Below the pieces are notes generated by a model. The model did no database searches. It saw only the letters and a program-made list of their open reading frames with translations, and was not told the DNA's origin. Both the position numbers and the translations under genes were made by a program. A DNA stretch of 64,000 bases from contig NZ_JAFMSZ010000002.1 of NCBI RefSeq assembly GCF_017916505.1, forward strand, positions 372,001-436,000, written 5' to 3'. The stretch comes from Naasia sp. SYSU D00057. Its GTDB lineage: Bacteria > Actinomycetota > Actinomycetes > Actinomycetales > Microbacteriaceae. Shown here piece after piece: positions 38,844 through 48,524 of the stretch (position 1 is the stretch's first letter; each line of letters opens with the position of its first letter).

Positions 38844-38854
<11 letters not shown>
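37928..38854 (+). CDS. livG: Branched-chain amino acid ABC ATPase LivG
   Basis: The 308-residue ATPase has Walker A GPNGAGKTT, signature LSGGQRKLLEMARAL, Walker B LVMLDEPMAGVNP and H-loop VEHDM, with the LivG-type FGGLTAV. An N-terminal extension of about 28 residues and a C-terminal acidic tail (ESDLVRHDLEEEAVADGR) exceed the usual 255-residue length. The ATG uses an AAGGAGG site inside livM. Confidence 0.95.
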
Positions 38855-39593
<739 letters not shown>

Positions 39594-39607
39594 GTCCCCT
39601 TGCCTGG

Positions 39608-39666
39608 AGTGCCCGCTCCGGCGCCGGTGCCCCGTGGAGTGGGCGCTCGGCGCCGGAGCGGGCACT
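39608..39666 (+). terminator. Terminator of the Liv operon
   Basis: A perfect 19-bp inverted repeat, AGTGCCCGCTCCGGCGCCG and its complement, 15 nt after the livF stop. Confidence 0.75.
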
Positions 39667-39737
39667 TCTGCGTTCGACGGCTCGTGCGGGGCCTCTGGGA
39701 CGCCCACCTGTGCACCGAGGGGCTCCGCCTTCCTTCG

Positions 39738-39975
39738 CTCAGCAGGAGCCGCGGGGGTTCAGCAGGCAGGACAGGGCGTCCGGTGCCTGCTGAACCGGCT
39801 TCGCACCTGCTGAACGCTGTCGGGTATGCCCGTTGAAGCGGCTTCCGTGCCTGCTGGGAGGCGCAGTGGGCTCCTGCCGGAGCCCTCCCTCTTCGCCCTC
39901 AGCAGGAGCCGAGCCGGGTCAGCAGGTAGACGAGGGCGTCCGGTGCCTGCTGAGCCCGCTCCGCGCCTGCTGAAG
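39738..39975. repeat. Cluster 2 of the TCAGCAGG / CCTGCTGA repeat family
   Basis: TCAGCAGG occurs at 39739, 39759, 39899 and 39919; CCTGCTGA at 39786, 39806, 39946 and 39966, with one CCTGCTGG at 39850. The block is a direct duplication: 39738-39815 and 39898-39975 are two similar 78-bp units, 160 bp apart, each carrying two forward and two reverse octamers. It fills the convergent gap between livF and the binding-protein gene (39594-40052), which holds no plausible gene. Confidence 0.78.
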
Positions 39976-40001
39976 CCGTCATCGTGCCCCGGACATGCGG
40001 A

Positions 40002-40034
40002 AGGGCGGGGCCCGGCGCTGCCGGACCCCGCCCT
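40002..40034 (-). terminator. Terminator of the amino-acid-binding protein gene
   Basis: AGGGCGGGG-C-CCGG pairs with CCGG-A-CCCCGCCCT around a 5-nt loop, 18 nt after the stop on the minus strand. Confidence 0.75.
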
Positions 40035-40052
40035 CCGCGGGTGGTGCGAGAC

Positions 40053-41351
40053 CTACTCGGTCAGGTCACCGAAGACCGAGTCGACGTACTCGGTCTTGTT
40101 GCCGGTCTGGTACTGGTAGATCGACACGTAGGCCTGGCTCGGGTCGCCGTTCTCGTCGAACGTGACCGGGCCGGAGATGCCCTCGTAGTCGATGTCCTCG
40201 CCGTCGGCGAGCAGCTCCGCGCAGTCGGCGAACGACTCGCACTTCTCGCCGCCCGCGGAGACGTCCTGCAGGTTGTCCCGGATGGTCTGGCCGTCCGTCG
40301 CGCCGCCCGCGAGCGCCGCGAGGGCGAGGAGGGTGGTGGCGTCGTAGGACTCGGGGCCGTAGCTGAAGACCGTCAGCGGGTCCTCGCCCTGCTCCTTGAC
40401 CAGGTCCTGGAGGCGCTGCTGGAACTCGTCGCTGGCCTGCACACCCGGGTTCGTGAACTGGGCGCCTGCGATGTCGACGTTCGTGTCCGACTCCGTGATC
40501 ACGCCGTAGTTGCCGTCGACGCCGTAGAGCTTCGAGAAGTCGAAGCCGCGGCTCGCGAACTGCTCGGCCGCGCTGCGGATCTCGTCATACGAGATCATCA
40601 GCACCGCGTCGGGGTTCGGCGCCAGCACGTCGGTGACGGCGCCGGCGAAGTCGGTGGTCGCCTCGTCGAAGGTGACAGCGGCGACGACCTCGACGCCCTG
40701 CTCCTCGAGGGTGGCGGTCACGTTCTCGTTGAGCCCGATGCCGTAGTCGTTGTTCGCGTAGAGGATCGAGACCGTCGTCGCGCCGTCGGACGCGATCTTC
40801 TGGCCGACGACCTGGCCCTGCAGCACGTCCGAGGGCGCGGTGCGGAAGTAGTAGCCGTCATCCTCGTAGGTGCTGAAGGCCGGCGAGGTGTTGGCGGGCG
40901 AGACCTGCACGACGCCCGCGCCCGTCACCTGGTCGATGACGCTCAGCGAGACACCGGAGGACGCGGCGCCGACGATGGCGCTGACACCCTCCGACAGGAG
41001 CGCGGTGACCGACTGGGTCGCGAGGTCGGTGGTCGTGTCGCCCGAGTCCTTGTGCGAGACGTTGACCGTGATGCCGGCCCCCGCGTCGTTGATGTCCTGC
41101 AGGGCGAGGTCGACGCCCGCGAACTCGGGCGGGCCGAGAACGGCGAGGGTGCCGGTCTGGGGGAGGATCGTGCCGAGGTTGAGGGTCAGGTCCTCGGCTG
41201 CCGCCCCGCTGTCGCCGCCGTCGCCGTTGCCGGACTCGGAGGCCGCGCAGCCGCTCAGGACGAGCGCGCTGATGCCGAGGACGGCGATGCCGCCGAGGGC
41301 CGACTTGAGGGGGCGTGAGCGGGAGGCCGTGGCCTTCGAGAAGACGCTCAT
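40053..41351 (-). CDS. Amino-acid-binding lipoprotein (LivK type)
   Basis: The 432-residue protein has a lipobox VLSGC (Cys35), a Gly/Asp/Ser tether and a Leu/Ile/Val-binding fold (LTLNLGTILPQTGTLAVLGPPEFAGVDLAL onward; IVGAASSGVSLSV; VQVSPANTSP). It is the likely binding protein for the Liv transporter encoded convergently at 35.5-39.6 kb, although in its own transcription unit. The ATG has an AAGGAG site; longer in-frame starts lack one. Confidence 0.93.
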   Translation of the reverse strand: MSVFSKATASRSRPLKSALGGIAVLGISALVLSGCAASESGNGDGGDSGAAAEDLTLNLGTILPQTGTLAVLGPPEFAGVDLALQDINDAGAGITVNVSHKDSGDTTTDLATQSVTALLSEGVSAIVGAASSGVSLSVIDQVTGAGVVQVSPANTSPAFSTYEDDGYYFRTAPSDVLQGQVVGQKIASDGATTVSILYANNDYGIGLNENVTATLEEQGVEVVAAVTFDEATTDFAGAVTDVLAPNPDAVLMISYDEIRSAAEQFASRGFDFSKLYGVDGNYGVITESDTNVDIAGAQFTNPGVQASDEFQQRLQDLVKEQGEDPLTVFSYGPESYDATTLLALAALAGGATDGQTIRDNLQDVSAGGEKCESFADCAELLADGEDIDYEGISGPVTFDENGDPSQAYVSIYQYQTGNKTEYVDSVFGDLTE

Positions 41352-41439
41352 CTTGCTCCTTGCTGTGATATGCGGACACGGCGATGCAACGCCGTTCCGC
41401 AACGCTATGCGGATACGCGATGCGATATGCGTCCGACAC

Positions 41440-41465
41440 GTTACGACCGTGTAACGCCCTGTCAC
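41440..41465. promoter_or_regulatory. GTTAC / GTAAC / GTCAC repeat upstream of the binding-protein gene (GlnR-like)
   Basis: GTTAC-N6-GTAAC-N5-GTCAC lies about 90 bp upstream of the ATG at 41351. GTNAC half sites with 6-bp spacing resemble the actinobacterial GlnR nitrogen-control box. Whether this organism has GlnR cannot be seen here, so this is tentative. Confidence 0.35.
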
Positions 41466-41496
41466 ACCAGCCTCAGCGGTTACGAAACGACGGCGT

Positions 41497-42498
41497 TCAG
41501 GAGAGCGCGACCACCCGCGCACGGCGGGCGCTGCGCACGAGGTCGGCGCTCAGCACCGCGAGCGCGACCCAGACGAGGACGAACCCTGCCCAGCGCTCCG
41601 GGGGCATCGGCTCGTGGAGCACCGCGACGCCGATGATGAACTGCAGGATCGGGGCGGCGTATTGGATGAAGCCGAGGGCACTGAGGGAGAGCCGCCGGGC
41701 CGCCGTCGCGAAGAGGAGCAGCGGAACTGCTGTGACCGGCCCCGCGGCGATGAGCAGCAGCACGTTCCCGACACCCGCCGTCCCGAACACCAGCTCGCCG
41801 GCTCCCGCGAGCACGCCGAGGAGGATCACCGCCGGCACGGCCAGCCAGGCCGTCTCGAGGGTGAAGCCGGTGAGAGCGTCGACGTCCGGCCCGAGACGCT
41901 TCTTCACGAGCCCGTACAGGCCGAAGGAGAGGGCGAGCGCGAGCGCGATCCACGGGAACACCCCGTGCCCGACGACGAGCACGACGACGGCGAGCGCGCT
42001 GATGCCGATGGCGGTCCACTGCAGCGGGCGGAGCCGCTCCCCGAGCACGAGGACCGCGAGCAGGATCGTGACGATCGGGTTGATGAAGTAGCCGAGCGAG
42101 CCTTCGACGACCTGGCCGTCGAGCGCCGCGATGACGAAGACCAGCCAGTTGACGAACACGAACGCGCCCGCGAGGCCGAGGCCGAGGAACAGCCGCGGCC
42201 GCCGGACGACCGCGACGACGCTGCGCCAGGACCGGGTGACCACCGTGAGCAGGACGCAGAGGATCAGCGAGAAGACGATGCGCCACGCGACGATCTCGAA
42301 CGGCCCGGCGGGCGCGAGGGTGAGGAAGTAGAGCGGCAGCACGCCCCACAGCAGGTAGGCGGATCCGGCCGCGATCAGGCCGCGGCGGGTCGCGTCCCGG
42401 CCGTGCAGGGGGCGGTCCTGGCGGGCGTCCGCCGGCTCGGCGACGCCGGGGACCGGCTCACCGCCGTCCGGACCGGGAAGGGGGCGGGACGCGGTCAC
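41497..42498 (-). CDS. rarD: RarD-type EamA (drug/metabolite) transporter
   Basis: The 333-residue protein has ten hydrophobic segments preceded by about 40 cytoplasmic residues. The RarD-type opening RGLIAAGSAYLLWGVLPLYF, EIVAWRIVFSLILC and the mid-protein GSLGYFINPIVTILLAVLVLGERL fit the family. The substrate is unknown. The GTG is 7 nt after a TAGACT box, suggesting leaderless expression. Confidence 0.9.
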   Translation of the reverse strand: MTASRPLPGPDGGEPVPGVAEPADARQDRPLHGRDATRRGLIAAGSAYLLWGVLPLYFLTLAPAGPFEIVAWRIVFSLILCVLLTVVTRSWRSVVAVVRRPRLFLGLGLAGAFVFVNWLVFVIAALDGQVVEGSLGYFINPIVTILLAVLVLGERLRPLQWTAIGISALAVVVLVVGHGVFPWIALALALSFGLYGLVKKRLGPDVDALTGFTLETAWLAVPAVILLGVLAGAGELVFGTAGVGNVLLLIAAGPVTAVPLLLFATAARRLSLSALGFIQYAAPILQFIIGVAVLHEPMPPERWAGFVLVWVALAVLSADLVRSARRARVVALS

Positions 42499-42505
42499 TC
42501 CCCCG

Positions 42506-42511
42506 AGTCTA
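42506..42511 (-). promoter_or_regulatory. Leaderless -10 box of rarD
   Basis: TAGACT on the minus strand, 7 nt before GTG 42498. Confidence 0.5.
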
Positions 42512-42593
42512 GGCGGGGAGCGGGATGGTCACGCCGACGGCACCGGCCTGGCCGCGCGGCACCTGGCGGGCTGCTCAGCGGCGGGAACGACGA

Positions 42594-42619
42594 AGGGCCC
42601 GGCCGAACGGCCGGGCCCT
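42594..42619 (-). terminator. Terminator of groES
   Basis: AGGGCCCGGCC, loop GAAC, GGCCGGGCCCT: an 11-bp perfect stem 20 nt after the groES stop, upstream of rarD. Confidence 0.85.
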
Positions 42620-42638
42620 CGCGCGAGTGTGGGTCGTG

Positions 42639-42935
42639 TCAGCGGACGACGACGGCGAGCACGTCGCGGGCGGAGAGCACGAGGAACTCCTCGCCGCCGA
42701 ACTTCACCTCGGTGCCTCCGTACTTCGAGTAGAGCACCCGGTCGCCCACGGCGACGTCGAGCGGAACGCGGTTCCCGTTGTCATCGATGCGACCGGGGCC
42801 GACCGCGACGACCTCGCCCTCCTGGGGCTTCTCCTTCGCGGTGTCGGGGATCACGAGACCCGAGGCGGTGGTCTGCTCGGCCTCGACCTGCTGGATGACG
42901 ATGCGATCCTCGAGCGGCTTGATGGTAACCGACAC
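42639..42935 (-). CDS. groES: Co-chaperonin GroES
   Basis: This complete 98-residue co-chaperonin ([42 protein letters not shown] with mobile loop, then [24 protein letters not shown]) caps GroEL. The GTG start has an AGAGGT ribosome site. It is followed by its own terminator and rarD, so no groEL gene accompanies it; many actinobacteria place groEL elsewhere or have two. The promoter is embedded in two CIRCE elements. Confidence 0.97.
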   Translation of the reverse strand: MSVTIKPLEDRIVIQQVEAEQTTASGLVIPDTAKEKPQEGEVVAVGPGRIDDNGNRVPLDVAVGDRVLYSKYGGTEVKFGGEEFLVLSARDVLAVVVR

Positions 42936-42968
42936 GGTTGACCTCTTCTTTCTTGACCTACGACGTGG

Positions 42969-42995
42969 TTAGCACACGGACCATCGGAGTGCTAA
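42969..42995. promoter_or_regulatory. CIRCE element 1 upstream of groES
   Basis: TTAGCACAC-N9-GAGTGCTAA, one mismatch to the consensus. It covers the expected transcription start. Confidence 0.92.
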
Positions 42996-43015
42996 AGCCG
43001 AGTCTATTGGCTCCT

Positions 43016-43042
43016 TTGGCACTCCTGCAATGCGAGTGCTAG
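43016..43042. promoter_or_regulatory. CIRCE element 2 upstream of groES
   Basis: TTGGCACTC-N9-GAGTGCTAG. The spacer contains the groES -35 (TTGCAG, minus strand, 43025-43030), 18 bp from the -10 TAGACT (43001-43006). HrcA would therefore block both promoter ends. Confidence 0.9.
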
Positions 43043-43060
43043 CGCCACAGGGCGGGCGGC

Positions 43061-43066
43061 TACCGT
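43061..43066 (+). promoter_or_regulatory. Leaderless -10 box of the methyltransferase gene
   Basis: TACCGT, 6 nt before GTG 43073. Confidence 0.5.
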
Positions 43067-43072
43067 TGACGC

Positions 43073-44260
43073 GTGGAGAACTCGGAGATCCTCGCCCTCC
43101 TCACTCCCGAGGGTCTGCGACTGCTCGACGAGGTGCCGTCGTACGGCTCGGGCGCGGACGTCCTCCGGGTGTCGGCGGCGCTGCGCAAGGCGGGCCATCC
43201 TCCGGCTCTGGTCGCCGCGGTGCTGACGCAGGCGCGGCTCCGGCAGAAGGCGCGGGCGAAGTTCGGCGAGTTCGCGGACCGGATGCTGTTCACCCAGGAC
43301 GGACTGGAGCAGTCCACACGTCTGGCGGTGGCCGCGCTGCACGCGGGCCGCTACCGGCAGGCGGGCATCGAGCGGGTGACCGACCTCGGCTGCGGGGTGG
43401 GCGGGGACGCGCTCGCCCTCGCGGCCCTCTCGCTGGAGGTGCGCGCCGTCGAGCGGGACCCGATCACCGCGGCCGTCGCCGCCTTCAATCTCGCCCCCTT
43501 TCCGAACGCCGCGGTCGAGGCGGCCTCCGCCGAGGACGTTCAGCTCGCGCCGGACGAGGCGGTCTTCCTGGATCCCGCCCGCCGTTCCGGGGGCCGCCGC
43601 GTCGGCGCCGACGAGTGGTCCCCGTCGCTCGACTTCTGCTTGGGGCTGCTCGCGGAGCGACCGACGGGTCTCAAGCTCGCGCCTGCCTTCGACCGGACCC
43701 GAATCCCCGCCGAGGTCGAGGCCCAGTGGGTGACGGCCGGCGGCGAGACCGTCGAGCTCCTCCTCTGGTCCGGACCCCTGCAGCGCGAGGGCGTGCGGCG
43801 CAGCGCGCTCGTGCTCGCGGCGGACGGCGCCCCGCGAGAGCTGACCGGCGGCGCGGACAGCCCGGACGTGGAGGTCGCGCCGCTCGGACGCTTCGTGCAC
43901 GAGCCCGCGGGGGCCGTGATCCGCGCCCGCCTGATCGGCGACCTCGCCCGCGCTACGGGCGCAGGCATGCTGAGCGAGGGCGTCGCCTATCTCACCGGCG
44001 ACGTCCCGCTGGACTCGCCGTTCCTCGCGACCTTCGAGGTGCAGGCGGCGATGCCCTTCGACGAGCGCCGGATCGCGCGCGAGCTGCGCGAGCGGGGCAT
44101 CGGCCGCCTCGAGATCAAGAAGCGCGGGGTGGACGTCGATCCTGCGATCCTGCGAAAGCGGCTGAACCCGAAGGGCGACGCGGAGGCGACCCTGCTGATC
44201 GCGCCGGTGGACGGCAAGCGCACCGCGATCCTGGCGAGGCGCGTCAGCCCGGCAGCGTGA
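43073..44260 (+). CDS. Class I SAM-dependent methyltransferase with THUMP-like C-terminus
   Basis: The 395-residue protein has an N-terminal helical part, a Rossmann methyltransferase core (motif I TDLGCGVGGDALALA near 104, VRAVERDP, then FLDPARRSGGRR) and a C-terminal region (GIGRLEIKKRGVDVDPAILRKRLNPKGD) resembling actinobacterial THUMP-like-domain methyltransferases. The target is probably RNA but unproven. The GTG is 6 nt after a TACCGT box. Its 3' end overlaps the convergent next gene by 17 bp. Confidence 0.85.
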   Translation: MENSEILALLTPEGLRLLDEVPSYGSGADVLRVSAALRKAGHPPALVAAVLTQARLRQKARAKFGEFADRMLFTQDGLEQSTRLAVAALHAGRYRQAGIERVTDLGCGVGGDALALAALSLEVRAVERDPITAAVAAFNLAPFPNAAVEAASAEDVQLAPDEAVFLDPARRSGGRRVGADEWSPSLDFCLGLLAERPTGLKLAPAFDRTRIPAEVEAQWVTAGGETVELLLWSGPLQREGVRRSALVLAADGAPRELTGGADSPDVEVAPLGRFVHEPAGAVIRARLIGDLARATGAGMLSEGVAYLTGDVPLDSPFLATFEVQAAMPFDERRIARELRERGIGRLEIKKRGVDVDPAILRKRLNPKGDAEATLLIAPVDGKRTAILARRVSPAA

Positions 44261-44615
44261 CGATCGGCGCCAGCACCGCGAAGTAGACGGCCCACCAGGC
44301 GAGGAACAGCACCAGGCCTGCATAGCCGAGCGCGAGCGCGGCGACCGCGAGGCGTCGCCCACCGGTGCCTCGTGCGCGGATGCGGCCGAGGGCGAGATGC
44401 CCGAGCACGACGGCGAGGAGCGAGAGCCCGGCGATGGCGACCACCAGCGCCGCGATCGCGAGGCCGTCCGCGGGCTGCCGCGGCTCTCGGCGGGGCCGCC
44501 GCAGGGGCTCCTCGTCGGGCTGGGGATCAGCAGGGGCGAACGCGGCCGGGGGCGCGGCCGGCCGCGGCTCCGCGGAGGGCACTTCCGGAAGGGGACGAGG
44601 CTGCTCGTCCGTCAC
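44244..44615 (-). CDS. DUF4190-like small membrane protein
   Basis: The 123-residue protein has a Pro/Glu/Arg-rich soluble N-terminus (about 1-48) and two hydrophobic hairpin segments with the repeated DUF4190 pattern GLAIAALVVAIAGLSLLAVVLGHLALGRI and RRLAVAALALGYAGLVLFLAWW. Function unknown. The GTG overlaps the previous gene's stop as GTGA. It is the last of four tandem genes of similar design. Confidence 0.75.
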   Translation of the reverse strand: MTDEQPRPLPEVPSAEPRPAAPPAAFAPADPQPDEEPLRRPRREPRQPADGLAIAALVVAIAGLSLLAVVLGHLALGRIRARGTGGRRLAVAALALGYAGLVLFLAWWAVYFAVLAPIVTLPG

Positions 44616-44938
44616 AGCGGGGTGACGAAGGGGAAGACCGCGAGGAAGGCGAAGGGCAGCAGCAGCGACAGCACGAGCAGCACGCCGAGGCCGAGGACGG
44701 CCGCGATGCCGACGTAGCCGAGCACGAGCCCGGTCACCGCGAGACTGCGCCCCTCCGGCTCGCGCCGCAGCGCGAGGTGGCCGAGGACGACGGCGGCGAT
44801 GGAGGGCAGCCCGAGGAAGGCCCAGCCGAACACGAGTCCGCCCGCGCCGAGCGCGAGCGACGCGATGCTCAGCCCACGGGGCGGCTGAGCCGGCGGGAAG
44901 GACTGGTTCGGGGAGTACGGGGAGTACGGGGAGGTCAT
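44612..44938 (-). CDS. DUF4190-like small membrane protein
   Basis: The 108-residue protein starts with a Tyr/Pro/Ser-rich N-terminus (MTSPYSPYSPNQSFPPAQPP) followed by two hydrophobic segments with AAVVLGHLALRREPEGRSLAVTGLVLGYVGI, the same GHLALRR-type turn as its neighbours. Function unknown. The ATG is chosen as the first codon of the conserved-looking N-terminus; an in-frame start 11 codons upstream has no ribosome site. Confidence 0.75.
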   Translation of the reverse strand: MTSPYSPYSPNQSFPPAQPPRGLSIASLALGAGGLVFGWAFLGLPSIAAVVLGHLALRREPEGRSLAVTGLVLGYVGIAAVLGLGVLLVLSLLLPFAFLAVFPFVTPL

Positions 44939-45001
44939 GGGAGCGCCTTGGCAGGCGGGAACGGCCGGCACGAGACCCGCGCCGGCCGTTCCCGCGCCGG
45001 G

Positions 45002-45454
45002 TCAGGGGGAGGTGGAGAAGTCGCCGCCGGTGGAGAAGCCGCCGTAGGACGCGAGCGCCACGATCCACAGGATGAGCGAGATGATCGCGATCGCGAGGCC
45101 GACGAAGCCGAGGATGATGCCGGTCAGCCAGAAGCCCTTCGGCGCCCACGGCTCCTTCGACTTGCCGAGGAACCCGAGCACCACCGCGCCCGCGGGGATG
45201 AACAGCTGCATGATCGAGCCGAAGATCGGGAGGATCACGACGAAGGCGCCGAGGACGCCGAGGATGCCGAGGACCAGCGAGATGATGCTCAGCACTGCCG
45301 GCTTCTGCGCCGGCGCGCCGCCGGCGTAGGGGCTCTGCCCGTACGGGCTCTGGCCGTAGGGGCCCTGTCCGGCGCCGTAGGCGTTCGAGGCGGGCGTGGC
45401 CGCGTAGTTCGGCTCCTGCGGCTGAGGCGGAGGGGGAGGGTTCTGATCGGACAT
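45002..45454 (-). CDS. Small membrane protein with Pro/Gln/Tyr-rich N-terminus
   Basis: The 150-residue protein begins MSDQNPPPPPQPQEPNY with repeated GQSPYGQSPY units (about residues 30-45), then three hydrophobic segments (from AVLSIISLVLGILGVLGAFVVILP). Low-complexity cytoplasmic tails of this kind are frequent on actinobacterial DUF4190-type proteins and may mediate self-association (inference). The ATG has a GGAAAGGAA ribosome site. Confidence 0.75.
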   Translation of the reverse strand: MSDQNPPPPPQPQEPNYAATPASNAYGAGQGPYGQSPYGQSPYAGGAPAQKPAVLSIISLVLGILGVLGAFVVILPIFGSIMQLFIPAGAVVLGFLGKSKEPWAPKGFWLTGIILGFVGLAIAIISLILWIVALASYGGFSTGGDFSTSP

Positions 45455-45476
45455 GGCCGTTCCTTTCCGAGGGCGG

Positions 45477-45773
45477 TCAGCTGGTGACGACGCCGCTGGA
45501 GACGGCGATCGAACCGGCGACGAAGATCAGGATGAGGATCAGGATCTGGGCGATCAGCCAGAGGTAGCCGAGGACGAGTGCCGCGATCGCGAAGCCTCTG
45601 CCCCGCTCACCCCGGCTCTTCGTCTGGCTCAGCCCGATGTGGCCGAGGATGATCCCGATCAGGGGCACGCCGACCAGGGCCAGCACGAAGGCGACGATGC
45701 TGAGCACGTTGTACGGGCGCTCGTCGATCGACGAGGACGCGTAGGACGGCGAGGGGGGCAGGGGCTGGGACAT
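45477..45773 (-). CDS. DUF4190-like small membrane protein
   Basis: The 98-residue protein has a short Ser/Pro-rich N-terminus, hydrophobic segment NVLSIVAFVLALVGVPLIGIILGHIGLSQ, a basic turn KSRGERGRG and a second hydrophobic segment FAIAALVLGYLWLIAQILILILIF. This is the clearest DUF4190 match of the four and the first gene of the set. The 129-nt gap to tsaD (45774-45902) shows no gene. Confidence 0.78.
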   Translation of the reverse strand: MSQPLPPSPSYASSSIDERPYNVLSIVAFVLALVGVPLIGIILGHIGLSQTKSRGERGRGFAIAALVLGYLWLIAQILILILIFVAGSIAVSSGVVTS

Positions 45774-45902
45774 TGGCGGGAGACGCTCCTGGTTTCCAGC
45801 AACACCGAAGGTCGGCGCGGCCGGTGCAATCGTCCCAGCCGCTCCGGGGGCTGTCAACGAAGGCGCACCCCGTGTCGGGGGCGCGGAACGGGGGCGCGGG
45901 CG

Positions 45903-46963
<1,061 letters not shown>

Positions 46964-46967
<4 letters not shown>

Positions 46968-47428
46968 GCCGCTCCTCCCCCGCCGCGGCGCATGACGAGC
47001 GCGTCGACTCCGTCCGGCTGGTAGTAGCCGCGGCGCACGCTGATCTGCTCGAAGCCGAGCGACCGGTAGAGCTCCTGGGCCGACGGGTTGTCGGCGCGCA
47101 CCTCGAGGAACACCCGCTGGGCGCCGCGGCGCTCCGCCTCGGCGAGCAGCGCCGTCACGAGCGCGCGGCCGAGCCCGCGCCGGCGGGCCTGCTCGGCGAC
47201 GGCGACGGTCTGGATGTCGGCGTCCTCGGCGCCGATCGGCGAGAGCAGTCCCGCGTAGCCGTCGATGCTCTCCTCGTCCGACACGGCGACCAGGTAGGCG
47301 GCGTGCGGGTCGCCGATCTCGCGGCTCATGGTCTGCGCCGACCACGCGTCCCTCGGGAAGGTGGCGCGCTCGATGGCCATGATCGCCTCGAGGTCGGCGA
47401 TCGTGGCGGGGCGGAGGGTCCAGGTCAT
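46964..47428 (-). CDS. rimI: Ribosomal protein S18-alanine N-acetyltransferase RimI
   Basis: The 154-residue GNAT protein has the RimI-type sequence [17 protein letters not shown], the acetyl-CoA loop [15 protein letters not shown] and [38 protein letters not shown]. It acetylates the N-terminus of S18 in other bacteria. ATGA overlaps at both ends link it to tsaB and tsaD. Confidence 0.93.
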
Positions 47429-48030
47429 CCGCTCACCTTCTTCGGCACGGAGAGGGTGACGTCCGGCGAGCGCAGGTAGAGCGGCTCGATGGGGACCACG
47501 GGCCGGTCCGCGCGCAGAGCGCGCGCGGCGACGAGGCCGAGCCAGCCGGCGGAGAGCGAGGTGGCGTCGATGCGCGACTCCGCGACGGGAACGGCGTCGG
47601 GCTTCGCGAGGGCGGGCCCGTCGACGCGCACGGGGAGGCCGTCACCGTCGAGTCCCGCGTAGCGCGACCAGTAGAGCTCCCGGCGGCGGGCGTCCGTCGT
47701 CACCACGACATCCCCGTCGAGGCCAGCGGCCGCCGCGATGGCGTCGTGGCTGACGACACCCAGCGCGGGAAGCCCGGCGGCGAGGGCGAAGGTGCGGCCG
47801 GCGGCCATCCCGACCCGCAGCCCGGTGAACGGCCCGGGACCCACGCCGATGGCGACCGCCTCGAGGTCGGCCGCGGTCACGCCGGCGTCGGCCAGCACGC
47901 CGGCGATCAGCTCGCCGACCACTTCGGCGTGCCGCAGCGGATCGGCGACGCTGCGCTCCGCGAGCACTCCGCGAGCGGCGTCGACGACGGCCGCGCCGGT
48001 GCCGGCGGAGCTGTCGATGGCGAGGAGCAC
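47425..48030 (-). CDS. tsaB: tRNA threonylcarbamoyladenosine biosynthesis protein TsaB
   Basis: The 201-residue protein starts [16 protein letters not shown] and contains [22 protein letters not shown], the TsaB signature. It is the scaffold partner of TsaD. The GTG start is 6 nt after a TAGGCT -10 box, so tsaB-rimI-tsaD may have their own leaderless transcript separate from tsaE. Confidence 0.95.
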   Translation of the reverse strand: MLLAIDSSAGTGAAVVDAARGVLAERSVADPLRHAEVVGELIAGVLADAGVTAADLEAVAIGVGPGPFTGLRVGMAAGRTFALAAGLPALGVVSHDAIAAAAGLDGDVVVTTDARRRELYWSRYAGLDGDGLPVRVDGPALAKPDAVPVAESRIDATSLSAGWLGLVAARALRADRPVVPIEPLYLRSPDVTLSVPKKVSG

Positions 48031-48036
48031 CGGATA

Positions 48037-48042
48037 AGCCTA
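48037..48042 (-). promoter_or_regulatory. Leaderless -10 box of tsaB
   Basis: TAGGCT on the minus strand, 6 nt before GTG 48030. Confidence 0.55.
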
Positions 48043-48059
48043 CGAGGCCGCGGGGAAGC

Positions 48060-48524
48060 TCAGACCGGGAGGCCGGCGCTCCAGCGCGCTCCGAAGCCCT
48101 CCACGCGCACGACGCGGGGCTGGTCCTCGTCGTCGCCGGCGAGCGCCGGGCGCTCGATCGTCACGTCGAGGCGCGAGTCGACGAGCCCGTCGATCATGCC
48201 GGCGCCCCACTCCACCACGACGACGGAGTGCGGGAAGTCGATGTCGAGGTCGTCGAGCTCGACCGCGGAGGCGAGTCGGTACGCGTCGACGTGCACGAGG
48301 GGAGCTCCGCCGCGAAGGGACGGGTGGGTGCGCGCGAGCACGAAGGTCGGGCTCGTGACCGGCCCGCGGACGCCGAGGCCCTCGCCGATCCCGCGGGTCA
48401 GCGTCGTCTTGCCGGCGCCGAGCGGACCGGTGAGCACGACGACGTCGCCGGGACGCAGCGCGGCGGCCAGCCGGAGGCCGAGCTGGTGCATCGCCTCGGC
48501 GGTGGGCACCTCGAGGATCGTCAC
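48060..48524 (-). CDS. tsaE: tRNA threonylcarbamoyladenosine biosynthesis ATPase TsaE
   Basis: The 154-residue P-loop ATPase has Walker A LTGPLGAGKTTLTRG, SPTFVLARTH, LVHVDAYRL and VVVEWGAGMID. It drives the TsaBDE cycle. The GTG overlaps the alr stop as GTGA. Confidence 0.95.
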   Translation of the reverse strand: MTILEVPTAEAMHQLGLRLAAALRPGDVVVLTGPLGAGKTTLTRGIGEGLGVRGPVTSPTFVLARTHPSLRGGAPLVHVDAYRLASAVELDDLDIDFPHSVVVVEWGAGMIDGLVDSRLDVTIERPALAGDDEDQPRVVRVEGFGARWSAGLPV

